A stretch of DNA of 64,000 bases from positions 1,298,213 to 1,362,212 of the forward strand of contig NW_024104331.1 in assembly GCF_003945595.2 (NCBI RefSeq), read 5' to 3'. Shown here in pieces: positions 35,760-48,320 of this stretch (the stretch's first letter is position 1; each line of letters opens with the position of its first letter). The notes under the pieces were generated by a model that worked only from the letters and a program-made list of their open reading frames with translations, did not search any database and was not told the DNA's origin. The DNA is from Pipra filicauda. Taxonomy: Eukaryota > Chordata > Aves > Passeriformes > Pipridae. The position numbers and the translations under genes were made by a program.

Positions 35760-36360
35760 CGAGTGAGTAAACATTTCAGGCTCTTGTGCAATCGTTAATA
35801 ATGGGACGAGGCGTGTGTGAACTTCCTGTCACTGTCCTGCAGTTCATCCTGAATTCACCAAGGCAATTAGGGTGTCTTTTGTGCAAGAGCTGAAATTCTC
35901 CTAGATTGATTTAACGAGTATAATTTCCTCTTTGGAAGTGCTGGAAGTTAATCATCACTTCTCCAAGCTCCATCTGGAATTCACTCCGTCAGCACAACGC
36001 GCGGCCCTAGTGGTGGAATCTTCGTGCTGACTGGGCTGGTGTTGACTTTGTTCAAGTATTTCCTACACTTAGAATGGGAAACATCTCAAATATGCAGCAA
36101 AGTCAACTGTCCCAGCACAGAACACGCCGATTTTTTCTCTAGTGACAACACCACACAGACAATAAACCCAATTCTCTCCTTGCTCAGCTTTCATTGAAGA
36201 TTCTGCAGCAGTTTAATTACATCGACTCTTAATTTGCAGCAAGTGAAAGCAGCAGAACTGATGGAATATTTTAAAGAGAAATTAAATAAATACACCTAAC
36301 CACTTACATGTCTAACATGCATTTGCACATAAAAATGTCAATTTGTGCATGCAAATCAGG
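35760..36360. promoter_or_regulatory. Candidate conserved noncoding element
   Basis: Some 600 bases without repeats, AT-rich, with many TAAT/ATTA cores (for example tcgttaataatg at 35792-35803 and gttaatcatcac at 35947-35958) and no open reading frame of note. It lies about 12 kb upstream of the GRHL3 start. Inference only. Confidence 0.3.
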
Positions 36361-36404
36361 TATCTAGCCAGCTAATTCCCTATTTTCATGGCCACCCATC
36401 TGAC

Positions 36405-36467
36405 TTGGGTGTCCAGCTGTAGGATTTGGGTGTCCAGCTGTAGGATTTGGGTGTCCAACTGTAGGAT
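36405..36467. repeat. 21-bp tandem repeat, three copies
   Basis: Three nearly identical units of ttgggtgtccagctgtagga plus t; the third copy has one change (cagctg to caactg). It is a minor local duplication in the intergenic interval. Confidence 0.9.
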
Positions 36468-38900
36468 TCGGAGAGCTGAGAGCAGTGAATGTCTCTGAGA
36501 AATGACTGAATTATCTGGACTGCAAGAAATCTGTTCTTTCTTGCCCATCCCAAACTCCATAAAAACCTATAAATGGAGTCAGACAAAGGAAAAAGAAAAC
36601 AATTCACAGCATATGGAGACACACGGTTGAAGTGACTGGCAGCTAAAAGAGCAGACTGCTCTAGAAAGAAAACTGTTTTGTTTATTTAAACAATTACTAC
36701 TGCTTAAAAGGAAGAGCACTGAAGGAGGTGTGAATGAACTGCCCTTCTCAAAACTGAGGTGTGGCTGCTCCAGAGGTTTTCCCAGCATTTTGGTGTCTTT
36801 TGATGTAAACCACAGAAACTAAACTATATGAATTAAAATCAGAGCTCCTTAAAATTCACTAGTTCCAGGATTATTCTTGGGAGCTGACCCATCCCTAGAA
36901 CACCCCACAGGTGTACAGTCACAAAGGGACTGACATGAAAGTTTCAGCCAGTCTTTGTTGACTTCTTCCACCCCAGTGTTGACCCATTTTGAGCCATCAG
37001 TAGTTTTCAACATCTTTTGGATGAGGATCTCTCTACATTTTCCATCCTTCTCTATAAAACCAGTTTAAACCAACTGACAACAACCTTCTTTTTCTTAGTT
37101 ACCATCTGCAGAAGTTGTGCAAATCCCCCAGGGGTCTGTGGTTCAAAAGAGTTGATCCCCATCCCTTAATTGCTTCTCCAGCACATCCCACCCTTCATTC
37201 TCCCTCCTGGGAAAAGCCAGGACTTACTCCAGAATATCTTTTTCTCTGGGCAATAACAGTTCTGCCACAGGGAGCTGCATATTGGAAGCAGGGACATCTA
37301 ATTAGAGGTTGCAGCATCCCTGGGAGAATTATCAACCCATTGGATTCTGTCTATTGATAACAGACTCAAAGCTGAAGTGTCCTCATGGGAGAGCAGCAGA
37401 GCCAAGATAACAGCACCACTCCTGATTCCTGCCACTCTGCTTCCAGATTCTGGCTGAGACCAGGGAAAAAAACCCCACCATCCTCAGATCTCCCTTCTGA
37501 AAAGTTTCTGCCTGTCTTTGGACGGCTGGAAATGAAATGAAAATATCTCCTCTTAAAAAGGCCCCCATCCAGTTTTGCAAATAAACAGATAAGCAGCCAC
37601 CCAGTGGGGGAACAAGATCATAACCAGCTGGGTCTGGGATGTGGAAAGGTGTGTAAAACAAAGAGAAAAGCGTTAAGGATGGCAAGATGGATGTGTAGGA
37701 GACGGAATTACAGACACAGAATTACAGACACTCCTAATAAGGGAGAGGAGAGTTTGAACTTCCTGTGAAAAATTAAAACCACAAACAGACCTGGGAGATT
37801 CTCAGGGCCACGGAGAAAGGAGTAGGGAGAGGAGAGGCGGGGCAAAACTGCGTCGAGTAGGAAACTGCCACAGAGAACTCTGAGCTTTCAAAGCCTTCCC
37901 TTTTATCTGGAGGGCTTTGGGGTAAGAATGGAGCAAGAGGGAGTAATAAGCATAGGTGCTAATTGCATGGAGCATCTCCACGGAGCTTTAGATTAAAGAC
38001 TCCAGCACCTCGGGGGGTGAGGGAATCTGTTGATCTTGGAGACAGTATGTGGGGCAGGCAGCTGCACCCTTTGTTACCGACCTGCCTCCCTTCCCCATCT
38101 GATCATGTAAATGAGAGCTACAAATACGGGAGTTTACAGCAACATCTGAGCTGGGATCTCCGGGGAGACGGCAATGGATTTATTTACATGTTCTGGGTTA
38201 TCTCTGCAAACGATCTAACAGGGGCCTCTTCACTTCTGTAGAGTCCTGATGAAAGTAAAAACACTGTGCCCAGGGATTTCTGTTTGTGCTCGTGGCGCTG
38301 AGGATGGAAAGGTCGGATCCTCTGCCTGCTTCACACCTCCTTCAGCACCAGCACTCGGCTGCTCTGCTCCTAAAGCCACGTCCCTGACGATGAGTTTGTG
38401 TTTCCAGGGGAAGAACCAGGGCCAGATTTAGTCTGATTTGCTTCAGCTTGGCTTTAGATCGTCCCCAGGTGCCAGCCCAGCGTGGCTCATGATCCCAACT
38501 GCCCTACAAAGCTGCAGCAGCTTCCCAGAGAGGGATGTCCCTGCCTTGGGATGGTGGGACATCCAAGCAGGGGAAAAGCACCCACAGCCCTCAGGTGCAG
38601 CAACTGTTGGGCTCTGCCTACCCTGAAAAGCTTTAGCACCTTCTCTTGCTGCAGGATGGTGGTAGCCCAGGGCTGCTGAATTCATCATTGTTCCCATGCT
38701 TCCATGTCTTCTACACCTGCACCCCTGGCAGGGTTTGTTTGGAAAAGTAGTAGGTTTACAGGACATTCCATGTGGTGAGGAAGCAGCTTGTGCTTCTCGT
38801 TTTTACTAGAGCAGCCACTCCTGGGCATCTTTGTAGATGATCCTGCTTTCTATGGTATTTTTGCTTTGAAACAAGAAGATTTCATGTGCTTTTATGCCCC

Positions 38901-38940
38901 AGAGAAGAGAAGGGAAGGGAAGGGAAGGGAAAAGGGAAAG
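38901..38940. repeat. (GGGAA)n-like purine repeat
   Basis: Pure purine tract of about eight GGGAA-type units, intergenic. Confidence 0.85.
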
Positions 38941-41627
38941 GTTCTCATCCTTATTTATTGGAAAAAAAACATGAGGTCTAGAACCAAAGAACAAGTAAAG
39001 CTAACTGAGCTCCACAGTCCCTACAGTATTTGCTGCCTTTGGAACACAGAAGACTCATTTAAAGAGCAGCTGAGCTGGGTGGGGAGACCATCAAATTTCC
39101 TTGGCCTGTGCTCTGAAAGGATGATTCAGAGAGGCCTCAGTGCTTATGGGGGCACAGCAAAAATCCTTGTTTGCTGTCAGGACCGTGGTGTGAGCCAAGC
39201 ACAGCTCCCTCAAGTTATTTTCCCCAAACCCTCCGTCCCTGTGCATCTCTCTTTGAAGTAACTCCCAGGCCCATCCTGCAGCTCCATCCTGCAGGGTGCT
39301 GAGCACCCTCAGCCAGAGCCTGAGGGGAAAAGCAGGCTCTGAGTGCAATGAAAGGGCTCCCAGAGGGAAAGAGCTGTGTCCAGGGCACAGGAATTCGCAG
39401 CCGCGGGAAGGCGGCCGAGACAAACGACGGGCTTCAAACTTGAGCTGGAAAATTTTACAGCTGCAAATAGCACTGGCAGTCACATAACCCAAGGGAAAAA
39501 AACAGGGGTAATGAAGCCTCCTGCTCCAGGGCACGAGCTGGTGGCCTCGGGGACAAGGGAGGAATTTTTCCTCCCATTCACAGCATTGCTCAGGTAGCTG
39601 GGTGCATTCTGCAGGAGTTTCACCATCCATGGAAATACCAGGTTAAAAAAGACAAAGATACTGCACTGGACGAGCCACTGGCTGGATTTGGTGAGGACAT
39701 CCAACAGAGGAGGCAGGCAGCAGCACTGCCATGAAGTAAAAGGGACATTGGATGAGAAACCAGCCGTGGGGTCCTGAGGGATCAGCAGGGATGCTCTCCA
39801 AGGACTGGAGATAAACACACCAGGCACAAAGGGAAATGCAGGCCAAACATGGTGTTTGGACTCTGAGCTGGAGCAGAATTCCCAGTACTGCTCTGCTGGC
39901 CAGCCAAAGAGTATATCTGTGGAACTGATTTCAAATTCCCACCTTTGGTGGCTGAAGACTGGGCAGTTGGATCTGTGGCTCTGTCTGGGCTCTTCCTCCC
40001 AAACACTCCCTGTCTACTGACACAGGGAGTTTGCTGGATATCTCCAAATGTGTTATCTTTGTGGGCAAAAGTGTCTCTCATTGTCAGTCTAAATTCACTT
40101 TAAATTCACTGATTGTTATGTCAGTATTGTCCTTCCTCTGAAAATTTCCTTTCCTTTCCTCCTGCCCAGTGCCCACAGCTCACAGATCTGCTGTGATGCA
40201 CATTCAGGCCCTTCCCTTCTTTTGTTACCTCCAAATTAAACATTCCCTGTTTGTAGCTGTTAGTTTTTAATCCCTGAATACATCAATTTGCATTTTGTAC
40301 TTTGAATGTCTTGCGTTCTACACTTTGAATGTCATCTTTCTTCTACTGCTGTGATCCTAAAAGTGACACAGCTCTATCTGTAGAACGCCCTGACCCTCCT
40401 CTGCTCTTGATGATAAAGTCCAGATGAGAGCCAGCAGATTTCATGACTCCACATTGAAGAAAACGGATAAATTCGAGCCCAAAAATTATTCTGGAAAAAC
40501 TCCTCTAGTAACCAACCTCCTTCCTGCCTAGTGCTGTCAACATTTCCCTCTGGGGTAAGTCCTTCTGCCTCAGTTTTCCTGTCTGCTTGGAATGAATTAT
40601 CATGTCCAGATCGACCCTCATTTTCACAAGGTCTCAGATACAGCTACACACCCCCCACCAAATAAGTACCTTAAAACCCCAGATGTTGGGACTCAAGAGC
40701 CCAGCAAATGGGCACAACAGCCTCTCCTGCCCTGTAACACTGTCAGCAGCTCCAAAGGCACTCAGGCCCAAAGGGATTAGGTGGTTTATGGGACCAAAGC
40801 TGGCAGATTTCCCCCCAGGGCCCCCACAGCCCTTTGCTCTGTCGCTCATCATTCCTGTCAGGCGGGTTCAGAGCGTCCCTGCCTTTGCTCCCAGTGGATT
40901 AAGGGGTGGCTGAGCAGTTCTTTTCTCCTGCTTTGTTGCTTGGAGTCGGGGCTGCAGAGGGGAATGAATTACATCAGACAAACACACTGAGCTGTCACTC
41001 TTGGAATTAACTGGGAGCCCCCCTGGTCCCTCCAGGAAAACGGCACAAATGGCAAGAGAAGAGAAGAGACGCGGGAGGAATCTCCGCTCTCGTTCGCATG
41101 GATGGATCGACACGGTCATGACTTTTCTTCCCAGTAATTAATTTCAGTGTGTTATTAATTGTAATAACCATCAATTTCTAATGAACACGCTGGGCCTCAT
41201 CAAAATCCTGGAGCACAGTTGTCACAATTAAAGTAACTGTAGCATTCCCTGAGCAACGGGCTCTGTTCTTCCACCTCCTCCCGCTCGGATCAGAGCTCAG
41301 AGCACCCCACGGGCAGGAGCAAAGCCAGGGGATTGCAGCATTATCCCAGAATCCAGGGTCTCTGCTGCAGGTTTTATACAGGGTTTTGAGGAAAACTCTC
41401 TTTCCCTCCATTTCGTGCCGTGGTTACCATCAGTCCTGTGCTGCACTCGTTTGTTTGGAGGGAAGTTGTGAGAAAGGCAGGGATGATTCCAGGGATGATT
41501 CAGGTATAAAGCAAACAGGATCCTCGAGGGACCGTCTGCTGAGGGGAAAACAGCCTGAGGAATCCTGCTAAAAACGTCTCTGAATGAAAGATCCAAGTCT
41601 TTTTGAGGTGCTGAGGTGGTTTAACCC

Positions 41628-41965
41628 AACTTAGAATCCCAGAATCCCTGAGGTTGGAAAAGCCCTCCCAGCCCATGGATCCCCCTTGTGCCCGATGCCC
41701 ACCTTGTCCCCCAGCCCAGAGCACTGAGGGCCACATCCAGTCCTTCCTTGGACACCTCCAGGGCTGGGGACTCCAAACCTCCCTGGGCAGCCCCTTCCAA
41801 TGCCTGACCAGCCTTTCCATGGAGAAATTCCTCCTGATGTCCAACTTGAACATGCCCTGGCACAGCTTGAGGCCGTTCCCTCTCCTCCTGTCCCTTGTTC
41901 CCTGGGAGCAGAGCCCAACATCCCCCCAGCTCCTCCCTCTTGTCAGGGAGCTGTGGAGACGTCAG
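41628..41965 (-). mobile_element. CR1 LINE 3' fragment
   Basis: Begins cttagaatcccagaatccct and continues 'gaggttggaaaagccctccc', 'agccccttccaatgcctgac', 'cacagcttgaggccgttccc' and 'tgttccctgggagcagagcc'. It includes the segment shared with the copy at 51716-52140. Confidence 0.92.
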
Positions 41966-43049
41966 GAGACAATTACACTGCTGAGAGCTTGTTCCAGACT
42001 CCCAAAGTGACAGCAACAGAGGGTTTGTCACTTCCTCTGCACAACTTCACCGACCAGAACCAAAACAACGGATTGCTCCACGTGCCATTAACCTTCTCCC
42101 TCTCACCCCACACACACTGTAATCAAATACAGAGAAACAAGTAGTAATTACAGCATCAATGTCTTAGTCACCCATCCTGATCAAAACAAAACTCAGGAAT
42201 TTTATCATTCAATACTCAAAATGAGAAGCAGGAAAGCTACAGGAACATATTGCTGACACATCCCATCACAGCTGTGCTGGTTTTTGGGACAGGGACTTTT
42301 GTTCTGAGCTGGCCCAGCTCTAGCACAGGGGTCCTGGGCCACTACTACAACAGCAATTAAGTTTCCCATTAAGACACACGTACCTTATTATCAGAGGTAA
42401 TAGTTACAATTACTATGGCAAAATAGGCAAATCTATCAATTAATTGTTTTCTTCCATGTCTCCATATTCCTTCAAAGAAAACATCCTGAGAATGGCATCA
42501 AGGCTGCAAGAGCCAAAATAGATCAATATTTTCAATATTCAGTATTAAAAAGATCAATAACTTTTAGGTCAGGGTTAAGGACATGATGTGATGTTGAAGC
42601 ACACAGCACAAATCCTGACTCTGTGGAACCACAGTCCTGCCTGTATCAAGATTTCCCAGTGTTAAGTCAAGGCAGGATTTGCAGAGAGGGGGCATTATCC
42701 CTTTCCAGGATTTCACAGTGCATTTGAGGAAGGCAAAGATTTGTGGTGAGGAGTGTTATCTTTTATAAACCAGCTGCTAGAGCTAAAAAAACAGAGATGC
42801 TTTTGGGCACTCAAACACACATCCAGATCTGACTGGAAGCACCAAATTTCCATCTGCATTTCAGCCAAGAAAATTGTTCTTGAGTTGAATGAAATTATGG
42901 TGAACATCTTGGACAAACCAGAGAGAAAAAGGGGTGGATATTTGTGCCAAGTTTTCACTTGTCAGCACAAGCTCCTGGGATGATAATGAGGCCAATGGAC
43001 TTCCAGGCTGAAAGAATTGCAGTTTTTGTTGGCTCAGGGTATGGACAGG

Positions 43050-43272
43050 GGAGGTTCACGATTCCCTGTGCCTGTGCAGGTGAGGTTCAGGATCTCCTGT
43101 GCCTGTGCAGGTGAGGTTCAGGATCTCCTGTGCCTGTCCAGGTGAGGTCCAGGATCCCCTGTGCCTGTCCAGGTGAGGTCCAGGATCCCCTGTGCCTGTC
43201 CAGGTGAGGTCCAGGATCCCCTGTGCCTGTGCAGGTGAGGTCCAGGATCCCCTGTGCCTGCCCATGGCCTGA
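43050..43272. repeat. 31-bp minisatellite, about 6.7 copies
   Basis: Tandem array of a unit gatcccctgtgcctgtccag followed by gtgaggtccag (31 bp). Copies starting at 43060, 43091, 43122, 43153, 43184 and 43215 differ only at a few positions (ttcag/tccag, gtgcag/gtccag), and a seventh is broken. Every full copy contains CAGGTGAGGT. The array lies between GRHL3 and IFNLR1. Confidence 0.93.
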
Positions 43273-44589
43273 GCTGGGCAGCCAGTGACCGGTTTGAGCT
43301 GTGGGCAGTTATTTCCTTACTCATTTCCGTGCTCTGACACAGTTGTAATTTACAGGCCCTGTAAGTAGGTACAACGTTATCACCTCCCAATGTTTTTTTT
43401 AATGAAATTTTTTTGGTTCTGGACTATGACCCAACCAAATGGTTTAGAACAACAGGTGAATCTCAGGATCTCTGGCTGTTGTAACCTCCCTCCTCCCCTC
43501 TGAGTCTCCTCCCCTTTGTTTACTGCAATCCTTCCTTTGCCCTTAGATTTTTGGGATCTCGAGAGCTGGACCGTGTCCTGCCTTTGTGCTGCCTGGGATA
43601 CATAAACACCCATTTGCATCCAGTGGGAGACTTTCCTGACCCCAGGACTCACTCAGAGTGGTGGGATGAAGGTGAAAGGTATTTACATACATGTAAATTT
43701 TTGCCATTTGCTGTGCAAAAATATCCTGTCTCTGAGATACGGGAAGACACGGTTCTGACTCAGAATTGATGCTATCGTTCCTGTCAAGATTAGAGTCTAA
43801 ATTGTGCAATCCATCTTAACTCACAGTATCACTTGCTATGCAAAAGACAGTGTTTCATGCAGAGGTGTGGCCTTTCCAGAGATTGCAACAAATACAGACC
43901 ACAGCTGGCTTGTCATTTAGATCCAATACAAAGGGAAAGCACAGCCAATACTTCAGGTTTGATCCTAAAGGGAGCTCATCTTTCCTCATAAGCTGTGGGC
44001 TGACCTTAAATCATGGGGAAATTAATGGGATCGAGAGCTTTCCAACACCTGCCATGAAACTGCCCCTAAATTAAAAACAAAAAAAAAAAACCCAAAAAAA
44101 AGACAACAGAAAAGGTGAAAGCACTTAAAAGAAAAAGAAGAAAAAAAACCTCCTTTTTTCCCACAGGAAACTTCCATCACTATTGTATTTTCCCCAAGGA
44201 CATTTCTGTATCTGTCACTAAAAATTACTGCTGTCAGTGGTAATGCATCAGCCCAAACCAGAGGGCTGGGCTTTGGTGGGCTGAAAAGGGATGTAAACCA
44301 CAGCTGCTTTTAACCACCAGCTCACCTTAGCTATAAGAGAACATATTGTTTGGGCAATAAATCCTATTTTGTCTCGGGGAAAAATGATGTTGGAAGGAAA
44401 AACGGCCTGTTGGTGTTTTCATGAGTGCATGACTGATGCCTAATCAAGGCTGAGAGAGGCATTTCACTCACACAGGGCTGAGCAAGGGCCAAAACAGAGG
44501 GAGGAGAAAGGTATTTGACAGGGAAACAACTGCAGGTGAACGACAAAACCCCTTCAGCCCCCTGAAACAGCAAAACTCTCTCCCACCAG

Positions 44590-45010
44590 AGCCCCTAAAC
44601 AAGGGGCCTTACGATTTCAGTGGCTGCAGGAATGAGCCTAAATTAACAGATTTCCTCCACAAAGTGAAATAACGCCCTGGAAAATTACCCTCCAATAAAA
44701 AGCTAATGAAAAGGTGCAGTTTTGCCCTACAGATAACTTGTCCCTCCCGATCTTAATGAATTCGCTTGCAATTTTGACAAGCTTTTATTACAGTGGCACT
44801 CAACGCCCTGGAAAGGTGCTGTTCAAAGAGATGGTCTTTGTCCCAAAGAACATGATGTAACCCTGAAAAAGGCAATGATAGAGGCTGCTAATTATGCATT
44901 GTTTGCACAGGGAATAAAAAAAGGTTTATATGGAACTAACGTATGGGTAAGTATCATTAGGAGTAATTATAGTAACTGCCTCTATGATCCTCCTCTGTTA
45001 TATTTGAGGC
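44590..45010. promoter_or_regulatory. Candidate conserved noncoding element
   Basis: AT-rich, repeat-free, with an octamer-like ATTATGCAT core (44890-44898) and repeated TAAT motifs around 44640-44760 and 44938-44980. Judged by texture only. Confidence 0.28.
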
Positions 45011-48000
45011 AGGCTTCGTTTCATAACTACAGGTTTGGCTGCTGAAAATCCTCTTTCACAACAGACAGCCCATTGCAAGCCCATGGCTTCCATGTATCCT
45101 GTCACTCTGCTCTTCCAGCTCCTCTGGGCTCGGGCTAGAGGAAAGCTGCAGCAATCAGTGCTGGGTTTCTCTTCTCTAATGTGATTATTGAGGGCTTTGC
45201 ACGGGGAGATTCCATGCCAGAAACGTGGGCTTGTCACATCACCCGGGGAAAGGGACAGTGGAAAGCCCCTGAGCCTCTACACCTGACCTGAGGCACCGCT
45301 CAGCAGGGAGGTGAGGAAGGGTGTCCTCTGCCTGCAGGGTTGGTGCTGGGTAAGGGCAGAATGAAATGGGATGAGGAGGGCGTGGACTGGAGATCGGGAA
45401 CGGGATCTCTCCTGATGCAAGAGCCTGGTGGTCGGGGCACAGCCCAGGCCGGAGCTCCCGGGCCGTGGCCGTGTCCACCCTGGCCGAGGTTGCCCACCAC
45501 CCCCTGCCCCAGAGGGGCACAGGATCCCTCTCCGTGCCCACAGGGAGCCATGCAGGGATGGATCTGGGTGCCTGTCGGTGACTGCAGTGGCAGGAGGCCT
45601 CAGCTCAGCCCGGCGAGCCCACGCAGGCACCCAGGGCGGGTCTGTTTGTCCTTCAGGGCCACAGAAACCAACAAACAGCGGCGGGAAGGAGGAACCTCGG
45701 CCGTGTCCTCATCACGCCCACGCGCCCACGACTGCCCTTCCTTCTGCCTAATGAACTGGGGATTAATTAGGGGAGGCAATGGGCTTCTGCAGGACTGTTG
45801 CTGTTCGTTGATCCGGTGAGGCGTTTTGTAATCCCTCGCCCTGTTTTGCAGCGGGTGCAGGTAAAAAAACCCCAAAACAACCCACTGAGCTTTACCAAGG
45901 GAAAAAGAGAGTTTTATCAGATTTATCAAAGCCAAGGCACCTGTGAAGACCCTGTGGAAATGATGGCTGATGCTATATAAAACTGAGCAACAGCAAATAT
46001 ACAATCAGTGTTCCTCATTCATCCCTAGAAGAAATTATAGTATGGGAACATATACAGAGCATACAGTATGGGAAACAACAAAAAAAATCAGGTTTCTACT
46101 TTTGCTCAAAAAGGAGGGGGAAAAATTAAAGGGGATTTGACATTTATTTCTTTTAAACAAACAAAAAAATATTATTTTCCCTTAAAATGTTCTTATTGGC
46201 ACACTGTTTATATAATGGGGGATATACTGCTCAGGCAGTGGTGACTTGCCCCAAAAAACAGGCTGAGGGGGAAAACCCAATGTTTTTCCTTTTGTCATTG
46301 ACCCATGCAGAACACAGGACACCCTAGAGCCTGAATTTTCCTTGTCTTCACCTCATCCAAGCTCTCGTACCCATAAAAATACAGTGTTTAGCAGCATTAG
46401 CCTTTAATAGTCAGCATCCACACTGCCTTTTGTGGCAATGCCTCAGAGCAAGGCATTCCCAAGCCCCTGCTGTTCCCATGCTTTCCGTACAATTCTACTC
46501 TGGGCTGGGCTGTAAACTAATCCTGAAAAGGGTCTTTCAAAGTTTTCCCAGCAGAACCACTTGGCAAAGGACAAAGTTACTCTCCTGGGGCTGAAATAAC
46601 TCTTATCTCCCTGGCCAGCCCACCTGGGTGTTAACAGTCACTCTCCTGTCATGTAACTCAGTCTGGAGAGTGTGAACAAACATTAGCAGGTTTTAACTGC
46701 CACATTTCTGCATTTGGGCTCAGCAGAGCTCAGGGCAGAGATCCAATGTTGTCTTTGCCTGTACAAACCCACCACAAAAAAATAATTAAAGCGCCGAGAC
46801 TTGACTTTTCCCCTTGGTTCCTTTCGAGAAAGGCTGGAGCTTCACCCAGGCACTTGAGGCCCCTTTAAAAACTCCCCCCCCTCCCGGGATTATATTTGCC
46901 TCCTCAGCAGGACAGATGTCACGTTGGATTTCATTTCGTTTTCTCAAGACGTGACATTTTTGTTGGCTCCTGCAAGGGGCAGGTATCTCATGCCTTTCTG
47001 AAGATCTTCACATGCATGAACACACCAGAGAGCAGGCAAAGCCTTTGCCCTTCCCAGGAGAGAGATTTCGGAGAGGGATGTGCTGTGAGGGGGGGGACAA
47101 GGCTTCCTAAGCAGGGTCCACCATGAGGAGAGCAATCCCCGTGCAAAGGGCAGGGGGTCTGGCCCATTTGCTGTGAGATTCCACGGATCCTACATCAAAA
47201 ATGAAGAGCAGGGTGTGAGTAGCTGTGTCCTGTCCTGCAGGAACAGCCTCTGCAGGCTGGAGTGCCAGGATTTCGGGTGGAAATGTCCAGGAGAAGACTG
47301 ACTTTCCTCAGTTTTCCTACCTTTCCCCCACACCTGGGTGGTTCCAGGGAATACATGCAGGTTTAAAACAACCTGCCACGGCTTTGGGGACCAGACACAG
47401 CTGGTGGCAGCAGTCCCAGGCTGCTGACATTCCGCTTCCCACAGTGCCTGAGTCACCTGGGACATGGGCTGTTCCTAAAGGACTGCTCCAGGAAATCCCT
47501 GCCTGCCCTATGGAACCAGGAAGAGTGACTTCCACTCATGAGGGATGCAGCAACAGCTCCGGCTTCAAACAGTGCCTTCAAACAGGCTGGGCAAGGCTCT
47601 GCTGAGCTGTTGCTCCACTCTGTTGGCCACAGGGGCCAGAGGAACTGTCCCTTTCCTTTCCTGGTGAAGGAGGACTTGCTGTTTTGAGGTATTTCCTAAT
47701 GGTCATGCCAATGTCCTCCCCCACTCCTCGCTTCCTCCCTCCTCCACCAAGTAGCTGAAGGCTATGAAAAGCTCTGGAGGTCCAGTGGAGTCACCTCAGA
47801 TGATGCTGAAACTCCTTGAGCTTGGCTACGTGGCAAAAATTTAGGGAAATAATTTGAGTGCCTGAATGGTAATAACTTAAATAGGTCAGTAAAATGGCAG
47901 TGAAGTCCAGGCAGATGCTCCAGTTCAGAATCGGGTAGTCTTAATCAAGCATTTTTAATCTGAAATCACTTTCAATTAAATTACAGCAAATACAAAGAAT

Positions 48001-48179
48001 CCTAACAGAATTATTTAATTCTGAGTCTATATAGACCACTCCAATTCCAGTTGAATCTAAGGGGAGTTAGGTAGCTCAATTCATATTCACACTTTTAAAG
48101 ACACTGACAAAACAAAGCTTGAAACACAATGGGACAAAATGCTCTTCAACAGGGGGACACGGAAAAGTCCTGCAAAGCC

Positions 48180-48320
48180 CCAGAATCCCAGAATGGTTCA
48201 GGTTGGAAGGGACCACAGTGGGTCAACTGGTCCATCCTCCCTGCCCAGGCAGGGTCATCCCAGAGCACACAGCACAGGGTTGTGTCCAGCTGGTTGTGGA
48301 ACATCCCCAGTGAGGGAGAT
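48180..48320 (-). mobile_element. CR1 LINE fragment
   Basis: The left edge reads ccagaatcccagaatggttc, then aggttggaagggaccacagt, followed by 'gggtcatcccagagcacaca'. This subfamily also appears as a short piece at 56727-56815. Confidence 0.88.

Larger units (their letters stand above)
32081..41627. other. Intergenic, unique sequence
   Basis: No gene recognised. Holds the 21-bp triple repeat at 36405 and the purine tract at 38901. Consensus-type grainyhead motifs AACCAGTT (AACTGGTT on the other strand) occur at 32683-32690 and 37058-37065, about the number expected by chance. The stretch 35760-36360 has the texture of a conserved noncoding element. Confidence 0.6.

Noticed and set aside
32683..37065. 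Grainyhead-type motifs AACCAGTT at 32683 and 37058 as autoregulatory sites
   Set aside because: Two matches to an eight-base motif in 64 kb are what chance predicts. Kept only as a note in the region description.
45240..45830. GC-rich patch with several overlapping frames (possible CpG island or gene)
   Set aside because: Frames on both strands are open because of composition; no conserved protein or splice structure is visible.
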